The translations under genes were made by a program, and so were the position numbers. A stretch of DNA of 34,431 nt, taken from Xanthobacteraceae bacterium. Lineage in GTDB: Bacteria > Pseudomonadota > Alphaproteobacteria > Rhizobiales > Xanthobacteraceae. Shown here one piece after another: positions 1 to 8,970 of this stretch. The DNA lies in the NCBI GenBank assembly GCA_019747015.1, contig JAIERI010000060.1, forward strand, positions 1 through 34,431, in the 5' to 3' direction. The stretch's first letter is position 1; the number at the start of each line of letters is the position of its first letter. Below the pieces are notes generated by a model that was given only the letters and a program-made list of their open reading frames with translations, searched no databases and was not told where the DNA came from.

Positions 1-2
1 AG

Positions 3-914
3 CCGGACGATGGATATGCCGAGGAGCCCGCTGTCCGGCCGCGCCGTGGCGGCACCATGACGGTGATCGTGGTGCTCGCGCTGGCCGTAATCGGCACGGC
101 GGGTGCATATGCCTATCGCTCGTTTATCGGATCGCCCCGCAGCGGCGAGCCTCCAATTATCAGGGCCGATGCGGGCCCGAACAAGATCGTTCCGCCGTCG
201 CAATCGGGTGACAAGCAGATTTACGATCGCGTCGGCGACAGAGGCGGCGAGCGGGTTGTCTCGCGCGAAGAGCAGCCGGTGGACGTCAATGGTCAGCCAG
301 GTCCGCGCGTCGTGTTTCCGCCGCTCTCGCAGAATTCATCGCCGCCGACCACGGCGGCGGTATCGCCCGACACGCGCCCGACGGGCGCGGGGGTTGGCAA
401 CGGCACGATTGGCGGCGAAGAGCCTCGCAAGATCCGCACGCTCACCATTCGGCCCGATCAGCCTGATGGCGCGCCTGCGCCTGCACCAGCCGCTTCGGAT
501 CCGCCACCGCGTACGATTTCGATGACGGCAACGCGCAACGCACCGGCCCCCAGCAATGCGCCGATGGCGTTGACACCGCAGACTGACGACACAGCAGCAC
601 CGGCCACGCCCGCGCCGCGCGCGCGCGTCGCGTCGGTGAACCCGTCGACGTCGGCGCCGAGTGCTGGCGGGTCATACGTTCAGGTTTCTTCGCAAAAGAC
701 CGAGGCCGACGCGCTGACTTCCTACAAGGTACTTCAGGGCAAGTATTCGGGTATTCTCGGTGCGCGCTCACCGGTGGTTCGCCGGGCCGATCTCGGTGAC
801 AAGGGCGTATTCTACCGCGCGCTGGTCGGACCCTTCGGCACCACCGACGAGGCCACGCAGTTCTGTGTGAATCTCCAGTCGGCCGGTGGAAAGTGCATCG
901 TCCAAAGGAATTAA
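3..914 (+). CDS. SPOR-domain membrane protein (5' partial)
   Basis: The reading frame is already open at the left edge, so the true start lies outside the window; the ATG at 57 is probably internal. Visible parts: a short acidic/basic cytoplasmic stretch, one transmembrane helix (about positions 57-120, beginning MTVIVVLALAVIGTAGAY), a long low-complexity Pro/Ala/Ser-rich periplasmic linker, and a C-terminal SPOR domain (about 665-911; starts GSYVQVSSQK, contains VFYRALVGPF). SPOR domains bind glycan strands stripped of stem peptides and usually mark division-site proteins; that is family knowledge. The single N-terminal anchor and C-terminal SPOR match the FtsN/DedD layout but I do not assign either name. 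It lies 72 bp upstream of nagZ, a peptidoglycan-recycling gene, in the same direction, which fits an envelope role. Confident in the domain, not in the exact biological role. Confidence 0.85.
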   Translation, partial: PDDGYAEEPAVRPRRGGTMTVIVVLALAVIGTAGAYAYRSFIGSPRSGEPPIIRADAGPNKIVPPSQSGDKQIYDRVGDRGGERVVSREEQPVDVNGQPGPRVVFPPLSQNSSPPTTAAVSPDTRPTGAGVGNGTIGGEEPRKIRTLTIRPDQPDGAPAPAPAASDPPPRTISMTATRNAPAPSNAPMALTPQTDDTAAPATPAPRARVASVNPSTSAPSAGGSYVQVSSQKTEADALTSYKVLQGKYSGILGARSPVVRRADLGDKGVFYRALVGPFGTTDEATQFCVNLQSAGGKCIVQRN

Positions 915-986
915 CAGCGGTCTTTGCCACTGCCACTGTCGCTGACCGCTGTTGACCCTCGGGGTGCTGCGGGCTAATCGCCCTGA

Positions 987-2015
987 ATGAGTACGCGTGC
1001 CTTCATCGTCGGTGTGTCCGGCCTTGCCCTGACCGGCGAGGAGCTTGCCTTCATGCGCGAGCAGAAGCCGTGGGGCTTCATCCTGTTCAAACGCAATGCG
1101 GAGTCGCCCGCGCAGGTTGCGGCGCTGGTCGCGGAGTTGCGCCAGAGTGTCGGCCGCCTTGATGCGCCGGTGCTGATCGATCAGGAAGGCGGGCGGGTGC
1201 AGCGGCTCGGCCCGCCGCATTGGCCGTCTTATCCTCCCGGCGCGGTGTTCGGCGCGCTCTACGATCTGGCCCCCGCGGACGGGCTGCGCGCGGCCTGGCT
1301 AAGCTCGCGCCTCATCGCAGCCGATCTGAATGAATTGGGGATTACGGTGGACTGCCTGCCGCTGGCCGATGTGCCGGTTCCAGGTGCCGACGCTGTCATC
1401 GGCGACCGGGCCTATGGCACAACCCCCGAAAAGGTCGCTAAAATCGCCCGTGCGGTGAGCCAGGGCCTTGAGGATGGCGGCGTTTTGCCGGTCCTGAAGC
1501 ACATTCCTGGTCATGGAAGGGCCACAGCAGACAGCCACACTCAGCTGCCGACGGTGGATACCTCGCGCCTTGAACTGGCTAGGGCCGACTTTGCCGCCTT
1601 CCAGCCGCTCGCCGATCTGCCGATGGCGATGACTGCACATGTTGTGTTTAGCGCGCTGGACGCCGCCCAACCGGCGACGACATCTGCCACAATCATCAAC
1701 GAGGTGATTCGCGGCACGATCGGGTTTCAGGGTTTGTTGATGAGTGATGACGTGTCCATGAACGCACTAAGTGGTTCGCTCGGCGAGCGCACTGCCGCGA
1801 TCGTCGCCGCGGGTTGCGATATGGTGCTTCATTGCAACGGCAAGATGGATGAGATGCGCGCCGTCGCCTCAATGACGCCAAGGCTTACAGGCGAGGCGCT
1901 GGCACGCGCGGACCGCGCGCTGGCGTCGCGCAAGACACCGCAATCCTTCGACCGCGCAAGCGGGCGTGATGAACTGGATGCATTGGTCGCACGAGCAGGA
2001 AGTCTGATCGCATGA
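987..2015 (+). CDS. nagZ: Beta-N-acetylhexosaminidase NagZ
   Basis: Glycoside hydrolase family 3 enzyme that removes N-acetylglucosamine from anhydro-muropeptides in the cytoplasm during cell-wall recycling. The 342-residue product matches the usual single-domain length (E. coli 341). Diagnostic motifs are present: KHIPGHG at 171-177 followed by DSH at 182-184, which supply the general acid/base His-Asp dyad of the NagZ subgroup, and MSDDVSM at 252-258 carrying the nucleophilic aspartate. The start ATG at 987 gives a product beginning MSTRAFIVGVSG, the normal first strand of the barrel. Its stop overlaps the scpA start (ATGA, 2012-2015), implying translational coupling. NagZ products feed beta-lactamase induction in some bacteria, but no ampC/ampR is visible here. 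Confidence 0.96.
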   Translation: MSTRAFIVGVSGLALTGEELAFMREQKPWGFILFKRNAESPAQVAALVAELRQSVGRLDAPVLIDQEGGRVQRLGPPHWPSYPPGAVFGALYDLAPADGLRAAWLSSRLIAADLNELGITVDCLPLADVPVPGADAVIGDRAYGTTPEKVAKIARAVSQGLEDGGVLPVLKHIPGHGRATADSHTQLPTVDTSRLELARADFAAFQPLADLPMAMTAHVVFSALDAAQPATTSATIINEVIRGTIGFQGLLMSDDVSMNALSGSLGERTAAIVAAGCDMVLHCNGKMDEMRAVASMTPRLTGEALARADRALASRKTPQSFDRASGRDELDALVARAGSLIA

Positions 2016-2842
2016 GCGCGGAGATTCTCTCGTTTGAAACCGGACTGCCCGCGGCGGAACGCGCCGAGGACGAGCCGGCGCTTGTGGTCGATGTCGAGGG
2101 CTATGAAGGTCCGCTCGATCTATTGCTCGCGCTCGCGCGGCATCAGAAGGTCGATCTTTCGAAAATTTCCATTCTCGCGCTGGCCAACCAGTATCTGACT
2201 TTCATCGAGGCGGCGCGCAAACTGCGCCTCGAACTCGCCGCCGACTACCTTGTGATGGCCGCGTGGCTGGCCTATCTGAAGTCGCGCCTGCTGTTGCCTG
2301 AGCCTGCGAGTCCGGACGGGCCGAGCGCCGAGGATATGGCGACCGCGCTGGCGAACCGGCTGCGCAAGCTTGAGCAGATCCGCGAAGCCGCCAACCGTCT
2401 GATGACCCGCCCGCAGCTTCGACGCGATATTTTTCCGCGCGGATTTCCCGAGGCGATTGCCCAGATCAGGCATCCGCAGTGGAATGCGACGCTGTACGAT
2501 CTGCTGACGGCCTACGCGACGCAGCGCCAGCAGCGTGTGCTGGCAAACGTGCATCTGGCCAAGCGCACGGTGTGGTCGCTGGCCGAGGCACGCGCCTCGC
2601 TCGAGCGGCTTGCCGGCATCAGCGACGACTGGAGCCGGCTGGATGAATATCTGATCGCCTACGTTATCGAACCCTCGCAGCGCGCGACGGTGTTTGCATC
2701 GAGTTTTGCCGCGGCGCTCGAACTGGTGCGTGAGGGGGTCGTCGACCTGCACCAGAAAGAAGCGTTCGCACCGATTTATTTTCGTAAACACGCGGAAGAT
2801 GCGGGGCAGGCGAATTCTGCGCCGCAAGCGCCGGTGGAGTAA
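2012..2842 (+). CDS. scpA: Segregation and condensation protein A
   Basis: Kleisin subunit of the SMC-ScpAB condensin that organises and segregates the chromosome. The N-terminal region (about residues 27-64) has the family signature YEGPLDLLLALARHQKVDL followed by ISILALANQYL, which is the SMC-neck-binding helical domain; the C-terminal winged-helix part lies near residues 185-265. Length 276 is normal for alphaproteobacteria. The start overlaps the nagZ stop by four bases and the gene is followed directly by scpB, the standard pairing. The nagZ-scpA-scpB coupling recurs in this bacterial order. No smc gene is in the window. Confidence 0.95.
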   Translation: MSAEILSFETGLPAAERAEDEPALVVDVEGYEGPLDLLLALARHQKVDLSKISILALANQYLTFIEAARKLRLELAADYLVMAAWLAYLKSRLLLPEPASPDGPSAEDMATALANRLRKLEQIREAANRLMTRPQLRRDIFPRGFPEAIAQIRHPQWNATLYDLLTAYATQRQQRVLANVHLAKRTVWSLAEARASLERLAGISDDWSRLDEYLIAYVIEPSQRATVFASSFAAALELVREGVVDLHQKEAFAPIYFRKHAEDAGQANSAPQAPVE

Positions 2843-2863
2843 GTGGAAGAAGGAGACCAGGTC

Positions 2864-3580
2864 ATGTCAGCCAGTCTGGCGAAAAAAGCCATCGCGGTTG
2901 AAAACCGCGCGCACGCTGTTGCCGCGCGGCCGGAGGAATTGCGTCTTCTCGAAGCCATGCTATTCGCCTCCGCCGAGCCGCTCGATCAGGCTGCGCTGGC
3001 CAAGCGTTTGCCGGATGGCGCCGATGTGAAGGCGCTGCTCGAGCAATTGCAGGCGGACTATGCGATGCGCGGCGTGAACCTTGTGCGCGTCGCCAACAAA
3101 TGGACCTTTCGCACCGCCGCCGATCTGTCGTGGCTGATGACGCGCGAAAGCGTCGAGAGCCGCAAGCTGTCGCGCGCCGCGATCGAGATGCTGGCGATCA
3201 TCGCCTATCACCAGCCGGTGACACGCGCCGAGATCGAGGAGATCCGCGGCGTCGTCACCTCCAAGGGCACGCTCGATGTGCTTCTGGAAACCGGCTGGAT
3301 TCGGCCGCGTGGCCGCCGCAAGACGCCGGGGCGTCCGCTGACTTTTGGCACGACCGAAGCGTTCCTGTCGCAATTCACGCTTGAGGCGCTCGGCGATCTG
3401 CCGGGTCTGGACGAGTTGAAGGGGGCCGGCCTTCTGGATACGCGCCTGCCTACCGGCTTCAATGTTCCAGTGCCCTCTGACGATCCGGCGCTGCGTGACG
3501 ACGAAGAGCCGCTCGATCCCGGCGATCTGGAGCTGACGCTGGCGCCTGTTCCGGACGAGGAAACCGGCGGCAAGTCCTGA
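2864..3580 (+). CDS. scpB: Segregation and condensation protein B
   Basis: Partner of ScpA in the condensin complex; ScpB dimers (two winged-helix domains each) bind the middle of ScpA. Recognisable stretches are EELRLLEAMLFASAEPLD near the N-terminus, AIEMLAIIAYHQPVTRAEIE and the wing GVVTSKGTLDVLLETGWI, followed by GRPLTFGTTEAFL. The frame is open back to a GTG at 2843, but ATG 2864 is preferred because a strong GGAG (2851-2854) sits nine bases upstream; this gives 238 residues. The acidic, Pro/Asp-rich tail after about residue 190 is poorly conserved in the family. It sits 21 bp after scpA and is presumably in the same transcript. Confidence 0.94.
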   Translation: MSASLAKKAIAVENRAHAVAARPEELRLLEAMLFASAEPLDQAALAKRLPDGADVKALLEQLQADYAMRGVNLVRVANKWTFRTAADLSWLMTRESVESRKLSRAAIEMLAIIAYHQPVTRAEIEEIRGVVTSKGTLDVLLETGWIRPRGRRKTPGRPLTFGTTEAFLSQFTLEALGDLPGLDELKGAGLLDTRLPTGFNVPVPSDDPALRDDEEPLDPGDLELTLAPVPDEETGGKS

Positions 3581-3758
3581 TATTCGGACTGTTTCGCGGT
3601 CTGAAATGACACGGACGGCCGGGCGTTAACGCTTGGACCAATGGACAGCGTCGCCGTGGTCGCAGGCTGCCTTAAATCCTTGTTTTTGACACCTCCGACG
3701 CATAGTTTCAGGCCAGAATTTGCCGGCGAGACCGGCTGCGTAGTGTGGAGGATGCACG

Positions 3759-3995
3759 ATGGGTTCGATGAGCATTTGGCACTGGATCGTCGTGATCGGC
3801 GTCGTCCTGCTGCTGTTCGGGCGCGGCAAGATTTCGGACCTGATGGGCGACGTGGCGCAAGGCATCAAGGCGTTCAAGAAGGGCATGGCGGATGACGACA
3901 AGCCCGCTGAGAAGTCCGAGCCTGTGCGCACCATCGACAGCACCGGCAAGCCGACCAACGCGCCGCGTTCGGACGTCGGCAGCAACGTCGTCTGA
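3759..3995 (+). CDS. tatA: Twin-arginine translocase subunit TatA
   Basis: Small pore-forming component of the Tat pathway, which exports folded proteins carrying twin-arginine signals. The 78-residue product has a short periplasmic N-terminus, one transmembrane helix (about residues 6-20, [15 protein letters not shown]), the conserved hinge GRGK, an amphipathic helix ([19 protein letters not shown]) and a short hydrophilic tail, all typical of TatA. A clear GGAGG (3747-3751) precedes ATG 3759. It is followed 56 bp later by tatB and tatC. The 178 bp between scpB and tatA could contain its promoter, although I could not pick a convincing -35/-10 pair there. Confidence 0.95.
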   Translation: MGSMSIWHWIVVIGVVLLLFGRGKISDLMGDVAQGIKAFKKGMADDDKPAEKSEPVRTIDSTGKPTNAPRSDVGSNVV

Positions 3996-4051
3996 TTTTT
4001 TCGGCGGCGGCAGACGGAGGCGGGGCCTGACCTCGTCAAGCGGATTTTTCC

Positions 4052-4471
4052 ATGTTCGACATCGGGTGGAGTGAACTGGTCGTCATCGGCGTCGTTGCGC
4101 TGATTGCCATCGGCCCGAAGGAATTGCCCGGCGTGCTGCGCATGGTCGGGCAGTGGGTCGGCAAGGCACGGCGCATGGCGTCCGACTTTCAGGGCCAGTT
4201 CAACGAGGCGATGCGCGAGGCCGAGATGGCCGACATCAAGAAATCGTTCGACGACGTGTCCGCCGCCGCGAAGGATTTGCATCCGACCAATCTTCTCACG
4301 TCTCTGAGCAAGGATGTCGAGGACGCGGTGAAGATCGATCCGCCGGCGATAACATCGGCCGATGAGCCGCAATCGGCCGTTCCTGAAGGCGAAGCGCATG
4401 CGCTGATGGTTGAAAAACCCGCGCCGGATGCGCCGGCCGCCAAACCTGCACCGGACGTCAAAGCGTCATGA
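4052..4471 (+). CDS. tatB: Twin-arginine translocase subunit TatB
   Basis: TatB forms, with TatC, the receptor that recognises twin-arginine signal peptides. Seen: N-terminal [20 protein letters not shown] membrane helix, the TatB-specific GPKELP hinge (about residues 21-26), a long amphipathic helix to about residue 65 and a variable acidic/Pro-rich tail rich in [13 protein letters not shown]-type sequence. Length 139 is intermediate for the family. Its stop overlaps the tatC start (ATGA, 4468-4471), so the receptor pair is probably translated in a coupled way. The GPKELP hinge and longer cytoplasmic helix separate it from the adjacent TatA. Confidence 0.95.
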   Translation: MFDIGWSELVVIGVVALIAIGPKELPGVLRMVGQWVGKARRMASDFQGQFNEAMREAEMADIKKSFDDVSAAAKDLHPTNLLTSLSKDVEDAVKIDPPAITSADEPQSAVPEGEAHALMVEKPAPDAPAAKPAPDVKAS

Positions 4472-5304
4472 GTGCGGACGACATCGAAGCCAGCAAAGCG
4501 CCCCTGATGGAGCATCTGATCGAGCTGCGCTCGCGGCTGATCAAGGCGCTGCTCGCGTTCGGTGTCGCTTTCATTTTCTGCTTCCTTTTCGCCAAGCAGA
4601 TCTACAACGTTCTGGTGTGGCCGTTCGTGTGGGTGGCGGGGCCGGAAAATTCGAAGTTCATCTACACCGCGCTGCTCGAATATTTTCTCACCCAGCTGAA
4701 GCTTGCAATGTTCGGCGCGGGTTTCATCTCGTTTCCCATCGTCGCCGCGCAAATCTACAAATTCGTGGCGCCGGGCCTGTACAAGCACGAACGCGGCGCG
4801 TTCCTGCCATATCTCATCGCGACCCCGTTCTTCTTCGCGCTCGGATCGCTGCTGGTTTATTTCGTCGTGCTGCCGATGCTGATCCGCTTCTCGCTCGGCA
4901 TGCAGCAGGCAGGAGGTGCCGAGACTGCGCAGATCGCGCTGCTGCCGAAGGTGGGCGAGTATCTGTCGCTGATGATGTCGCTGATCTTCGCGTTCGGCAT
5001 CGCGTTCCAGTTGCCGGTGGTACTGACGCTGCTCGGGCGGATCGGCATCATCAACGCCAGGCAGCTTCGCGAGAAGCGGCGCTATTTCATCGTTGTCGCC
5101 TTCATCATCGCCGCCGTGCTGACGCCGCCGGATGTCATCAGCCAGATGTCGCTGGCGCTGCCACTGCTGCTGCTCTACGAGGGCTCGATCATCGCGGTCA
5201 GCATTGTCGAGAAGAACGCTGCCAAGCGGGCCGCCGGCACCCCGCCAGCCACACCGCCCGAAGCGCCACCGACACCGCCGCCTGCATTGCCCGCGGCGGA
5301 ATAA
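4468..5304 (+). CDS. tatC: Twin-arginine translocase subunit TatC
   Basis: Six-helix inner-membrane protein, the primary receptor for twin-arginine signals. The 278-residue product begins with the conserved cytoplasmic segment [18 protein letters not shown] (from residue 11) and contains the first cytoplasmic loop [18 protein letters not shown], whose Phe and Glu residues contact the signal peptide in characterised TatC proteins. Six hydrophobic segments can be traced, ending near residue 250. A C-terminal Pro/Ala-rich tail (about residues 258-278) is unconserved. It overlaps tatB by four bases. A FAH-family protein with a Tat-type signal lies further along the window (21917-22705). Confidence 0.96.
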   Translation: MSADDIEASKAPLMEHLIELRSRLIKALLAFGVAFIFCFLFAKQIYNVLVWPFVWVAGPENSKFIYTALLEYFLTQLKLAMFGAGFISFPIVAAQIYKFVAPGLYKHERGAFLPYLIATPFFFALGSLLVYFVVLPMLIRFSLGMQQAGGAETAQIALLPKVGEYLSLMMSLIFAFGIAFQLPVVLTLLGRIGIINARQLREKRRYFIVVAFIIAAVLTPPDVISQMSLALPLLLLYEGSIIAVSIVEKNAAKRAAGTPPATPPEAPPTPPPALPAAE

Positions 5305-5430
5305 CACCCGTCAAATTGAGTTACTAATATCGGCAAGGCCCCCGTGATTCGGGGTTTCATGCGTCGCCCAGTTGTTCTAACCCACCTGCACAAATGCCAT
5401 TGGCCGCCTTTGCCAAAGTAGAAATTTGCC

Positions 5431-6807
5431 ATGCACGACATCAGAGCCATTCGCGATAATCCCGATGCATTCGACGCCGCGCTGAAGCGTCGCGGCCTTG
5501 AAGGCGAAGCCGCGAAACTGATCGCGATCGACGAGAAGCGCCGCAAGGCGATCCAGGATGCCGAACAGGCGCTGGCGCGCCGCAACGCCGCCTCGAAGGA
5601 AATCGGCGACGCCAAGAAGAACAAGGACAATGCCCGCGCCGAGGCGCTGATGGCGGAAGTCGGTGAGTTGAAAGCAACGCTTCCAAAATTAGAAGATGAC
5701 GCAAAGAAAGCTGAAGCAGAGTTAAAAAAAGAACTCGAACAAATTCCAAATCTTCCCCTCGCCGAAGTGCCGGACGGCGCCGACGAGCACGGCAATGTTC
5801 AGCATCATGTGTTCGGCAAGAAGCGCGACTATGCGTTCAAGCCGAAGGAGCATGTTGAACTCGGTGAAGCTCTGAAGTTCATGGATTTCGAGACGGCGGC
5901 GAAACTGTCCGGTGCGCGGTTCGTTATTCTGAAGAAAGGCCTCGCGCGGCTGGAACGCGCCATTGGTCAGTTCATGCTCGATCTGCATACGAACGAACAC
6001 GGTTACACCGAAGTCAATCCGCCGCTCTTGGTGCGCGACGAGGCGATGATCGGTACGGCGCAGTTGCCGAAGTTTCTTGATGATCAGTTTTCTGTTTATG
6101 CGGGATTAGCTGGAAAGCAATTCACAGATTTTCTTAGACAAGGTGGTGAAGTCGGTGACATTCAGGGGTTAGGTGGAAATTTCTGGCTCATTCCCACCGC
6201 CGAAGTGCCGCTCACAAATCTCGTCCGCGAATCCATTCTCGACGAAAAAGAATTGCCGATGCGTCTCACCGCGCTGACGCCGTGCTTCCGCGCGGAGGCG
6301 GGCGCGGCGGGACGCGACACGCGGGGCATGATCCGCCAGCACCAGTTCACCAAGGTCGAACTGGTGTCGATCACGACGCCGGAAGAATCCAAGAACGAAC
6401 ACGAACGCATGCTGGCCTGCGCGGAGGAAGTGTTGCGCCGCCTCGATCTGCATTATCGCGTGATGACGCTTTGCACGGGCGACATGGGCTTTGCCTCGCA
6501 AAAAACCTACGACATCGAAGTGTGGATGCCGGGGCAGGGCCATGATAGCAACGATCCCGGCATGTACCGCGAGATTTCGTCCTGTTCGGTGTGCGGCGAT
6601 TTCCAGGCGCGTCGCATGGATGCGCGCTCACGCGGGCCGGATGGCAAGCCGCGTTTCGTACACACACTGAATGGCTCGGGTACGGCGGTCGGCCGTGCGC
6701 TGATCGCGGTGATGGAAACCTATCAGCAAGCGGATGGCTCGATCGCGGTGCCGGACGTTCTCGTGCCCTATATGGGCGGCGTCAAAGTTATTGCGAAGGA
6801 CGCCTGA
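5431..6807 (+). CDS. serS: Seryl-tRNA synthetase
   Basis: Class II synthetase that charges tRNA-Ser (and tRNA-Sec where present). The N-terminal half ([20 protein letters not shown] to about residue 110) is the antiparallel coiled-coil arm that contacts the tRNA long arm. The catalytic core shows the TXE loop (PTAEV near 254-258), motif 2 (FRAEAG at 286-291) and motif 3 ([11 protein letters not shown] at 414-424). At 458 residues it is longer than usual (E. coli 430). The extra length includes a loop after about residue 215 ([20 protein letters not shown]) and a small insertion near [16 protein letters not shown]. Two stretches (about 5655-5760 and 6070-6185) use AT-rich codons such as TTA, AGA, AAA and GGT, unlike the flanking GC-rich codons; see findings. 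Its stop shares a base with the surE start. Confidence 0.96.
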   Translation: MHDIRAIRDNPDAFDAALKRRGLEGEAAKLIAIDEKRRKAIQDAEQALARRNAASKEIGDAKKNKDNARAEALMAEVGELKATLPKLEDDAKKAEAELKKELEQIPNLPLAEVPDGADEHGNVQHHVFGKKRDYAFKPKEHVELGEALKFMDFETAAKLSGARFVILKKGLARLERAIGQFMLDLHTNEHGYTEVNPPLLVRDEAMIGTAQLPKFLDDQFSVYAGLAGKQFTDFLRQGGEVGDIQGLGGNFWLIPTAEVPLTNLVRESILDEKELPMRLTALTPCFRAEAGAAGRDTRGMIRQHQFTKVELVSITTPEESKNEHERMLACAEEVLRRLDLHYRVMTLCTGDMGFASQKTYDIEVWMPGQGHDSNDPGMYREISSCSVCGDFQARRMDARSRGPDGKPRFVHTLNGSGTAVGRALIAVMETYQQADGSIAVPDVLVPYMGGVKVIAKDA

Positions 6808-7574
6808 TGCGAATTCTCTGCACCAACGATGACGGCATCCACGCGCCGGGACTGAAGATCATCGAGGAGATCGCAAGTCAAATTTCCAGTGACGTCTGGG
6901 TGGTTGCACCCGAACTCGATCAATCGGGCGTGTCGCATTCGCTGTCGCTGAACGATCCGCTGCGTCTACGCGAAATCGGCCCCCGTCATTTTGCTGTTCG
7001 TGGCACCCCGACCGATTGCGTCATCATGGGCTCGCGTCACGTGATGGGCGATACCAAGCCCGACCTCGTGCTGTCCGGCGTCAACAAGGGCCGCAATGTC
7101 GCCGAGGACGTGGTCTATTCCGGTACCATCGCCGGCGCCCTGGAAGGCACCATTCTTGGTTTGCCGTCCTTCGCCTTGTCGCAGGAGTTCGGCGGCGCCA
7201 GGAATCGCGACAGGCCGATGTGGAACGTGGCGCTGAAATACGGCGCCGATGTCATCCGCAAGGTGGTGAAACTTGGCGTGCCGGCTGACACCGTCATCAA
7301 CGTCAACTTTCCGGCGTGTGAACCCGATGAAGTCAAAGGTATCGTGATCACGCGGCAGGGCAAGCGCAATCAGGGTTTTCTCAATGTGGTCGGCCGCAAT
7401 GATGGCCGCGGCAATCCGTATTACTGGATCGGCTTCGAGCATTTTCCGGTGCCGGACGTGCCGGGTGAGGGCACTGATCTCGCCGCACTCGAAGGCAAAT
7501 ATGTTTCAGTGACGCCGCTGCGGCTCGACCGCACCGACGAGGCATTTTCGGAAAAGTTGCGAGAGGTGTTTTAG
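6807..7574 (+). CDS. surE: 5'-nucleotidase / acid phosphatase SurE
   Basis: Metal-dependent nucleoside monophosphatase, classically linked to stationary-phase survival. The product starts [16 protein letters not shown], containing the DD metal-binding pair (residues 8-9) of the family; the conserved SGVNKGRN and YSGTIAGALEG motifs follow. The 255-residue length matches SurE (E. coli 253). ATG 6807 is chosen because the SurE N-terminus begins there and it overlaps the serS stop by one base (TGATG), giving coupling; the frame extends further upstream but only as antisense-phase serS sequence. In many proteobacteria surE is adjacent to pcm; here an opposite-strand receiver-domain gene intervenes. 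Confidence 0.96.
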   Translation: MRILCTNDDGIHAPGLKIIEEIASQISSDVWVVAPELDQSGVSHSLSLNDPLRLREIGPRHFAVRGTPTDCVIMGSRHVMGDTKPDLVLSGVNKGRNVAEDVVYSGTIAGALEGTILGLPSFALSQEFGGARNRDRPMWNVALKYGADVIRKVVKLGVPADTVINVNFPACEPDEVKGIVITRQGKRNQGFLNVVGRNDGRGNPYYWIGFEHFPVPDVPGEGTDLAALEGKYVSVTPLRLDRTDEAFSEKLREVF

Positions 7575-7579
7575 CAGCA

Positions 7580-7600
7580 CATGATCCCGAAAAGATCATG
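7580..7600. repeat. Short palindrome resembling a Rhizobiales intergenic repeat
   Basis: Perfect 7-bp inverted repeat CATGATC / GATCATG around the 7-base loop CCGAAAA, in the 40-bp gap between the converging surE and receiver-domain genes. The ends match those of a longer palindromic repeat that I recall as abundant between genes in Bradyrhizobium and relatives (CATGATC...CCGAAAAGATCATG), but the middle is missing. The position between gene 3' ends suggests it could also serve as a terminator. An A-run (7604-7610) lies next to it, which reads as a T-run upstream of the hairpin on the - strand, so it is not a textbook terminator for either gene. Confidence 0.5.
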
Positions 7601-7614
7601 CACCAAAAAAGATG

Positions 7615-8001
7615 TTACGCCGCCGCGTTGCGCAACACGCTGTCGATCACGCGCGCCAACGTGTCCATCTGGAATGGTTTCTGAACCGAGGGACGGTCGC
7701 GGAATTTCTCAGGCAAGCCCTGCACGCCGTAGCCAGTCGCGAATACGAACGGGAGTCCGCGCAGTTGCACGGCCTCCGCGACCGGAGAAATCACCTTGCC
7801 GTTGACGTTAACGTCGAGAATGGCGATGTCGAAATCGGTACACTGAACCAGACGCACCGCCTCATCGATGTCACCGGCTTCCGCCGCGATATGATAGCCA
7901 AGTTCTTCGAGCATATCGGACACCATCATGCGGATCATGACCTCGTCCTCGACCAGAAAGATCGAGCGAGGTATCGCACCGGTCTTCGTTACGCCTGACA
8001 T
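7615..8001 (-). CDS. Stand-alone response regulator receiver protein
   Basis: A 128-residue single CheY-like receiver domain with no output domain. Key residues are all present: acidic pair E18/D19 in FLVEDE, phospho-acceptor D63 in AILDVN, T89 in ATGYG and K108 in KPF. It therefore should accept a phosphoryl group, probably from a histidine kinase encoded elsewhere, and act by protein-protein contact. The motif FATGYG and overall look resemble single-domain regulators common in Bradyrhizobium, often paired with HWE/HisKA2 kinases; that link is inference. It is transcribed against its neighbours, interrupting an otherwise surE-pcm order, and shares a 187-bp divergent region with pcm. Start ATG 8001 has a modest GGGGA upstream. 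Confidence 0.92.
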   Translation of the reverse strand: MSGVTKTGAIPRSIFLVEDEVMIRMMVSDMLEELGYHIAAEAGDIDEAVRLVQCTDFDIAILDVNVNGKVISPVAEAVQLRGLPFVFATGYGVQGLPEKFRDRPSVQKPFQMDTLARVIDSVLRNAAA

Positions 8002-8188
8002 TTCGTCCCCGTTTGCGCCGGAAAAATGCGACGCAACCCCAACCTAAGCTTATTCAAGCCGTTCGTCACCTGTCGGGTTCCGGGGCCCATGCTCGCCGGC
8101 CGCAGTTGACGTGCCGGTTCCCTTCGATCTTAGCTTAAAACAGCGCGGTTTGAATGTGTTCGAGCCGGACCGCTCCAGGTCAATCTGA

Positions 8189-8848
8189 ATGATCACTTCA
8201 CCGGCAACCCCGCCGCCACCCGAAAAAATGAGCTTCCAGCTCAGCCTGCGCCGGCGCGGCATCAGTGATCAGGCGGTGCTGCGCGCGATGGAGGAGGTGC
8301 CCCGCGAACTGTTCGTGGACATCGCCGACCGTGACGCCGCCTATCGCGACACCGCGCTCGGCATCGCCTGCGGACAGACCATCAGCCAGCCTTTCGTGGT
8401 GGCCTACATGACCGAACAATTGCGGCTGCTACCGCGCCATCGTGTCCTGGAGATCGGCGCCGGCTCCGGTTATCAGGCTGCGGTGCTGTCGCGGCTGGCC
8501 CGCGATGTCGTGTCAATCGAGCGTTTCCGCACGCTGGCGGACACTGCGCGCAAGCGTCTTGCGAAAATCGGCGCGAGCAATGTGGATGTGATTCTCGGCG
8601 ATGGCTTCGACATTCCGCAAAATCTCGGCACCTTTGATCGCATCATCGTCACCGCGGCGATGGAGACCATCCCCGATTCATTGAAAGAGCGTCTGGAGCC
8701 GGAAGGCATCCTGATCGCGCCGGTCGGTCCGCATGACGGAGTTCAGACGCTGATGCGCGTGCGTCGGAGCGGCAATCGTTTCGAACAGGACGAGCTGTTG
8801 CAGGTGAGGTTCGTTCCGGCCCTGCCGGGCGTTGCCAAAGAACTTTGA
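8189..8848 (+). CDS. pcm: Protein-L-isoaspartate O-methyltransferase
   Basis: Cytoplasmic repair enzyme that uses S-adenosylmethionine to methylate isoaspartyl residues in aged proteins. Seen: the PIMT start region EVPRELFVD, the substrate-binding [16 protein letters not shown] and the SAM-binding motif [17 protein letters not shown]. The 219-residue length is close to E. coli Pcm (208). Two starts are possible: ATG 8189 ([13 protein letters not shown]) or ATG 8228 ([10 protein letters not shown]); the Pro-rich extension is not needed for the fold, so the start is moderately sure. It lies upstream of an NlpD-like gene, repeating the pcm-nlpD order known from gammaproteobacteria. Confidence 0.95.
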   Translation: MITSPATPPPPEKMSFQLSLRRRGISDQAVLRAMEEVPRELFVDIADRDAAYRDTALGIACGQTISQPFVVAYMTEQLRLLPRHRVLEIGAGSGYQAAVLSRLARDVVSIERFRTLADTARKRLAKIGASNVDVILGDGFDIPQNLGTFDRIIVTAAMETIPDSLKERLEPEGILIAPVGPHDGVQTLMRVRRSGNRFEQDELLQVRFVPALPGVAKEL

Positions 8849-8970
8849 AGAGCTCCGAAGGAACTTTAAAACGAGGCGCGCAACCTGTTGCAAAATCGCC
8901 GCTTGTCCTTTGACTCCAAGGGCATGCCGCGGGGCTTAAAGAGTTGTTTACTGGAGGTGTGTTTACTCAA

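Noticed and set aside
2120-2827. 235-codon - strand frame over scpA
   Set aside because: Antisense shadow of a clear scpA gene with no recognisable domain.
3686-3691. TTGACA as -35 of a tatA promoter
   Set aside because: No acceptable -10 hexamer at 16-18 bases spacing downstream.
4189-5307. 372-codon - strand frame across tatB/tatC
   Set aside because: Gln/Arg-rich shadow without motifs, opposite to well-identified tat genes.
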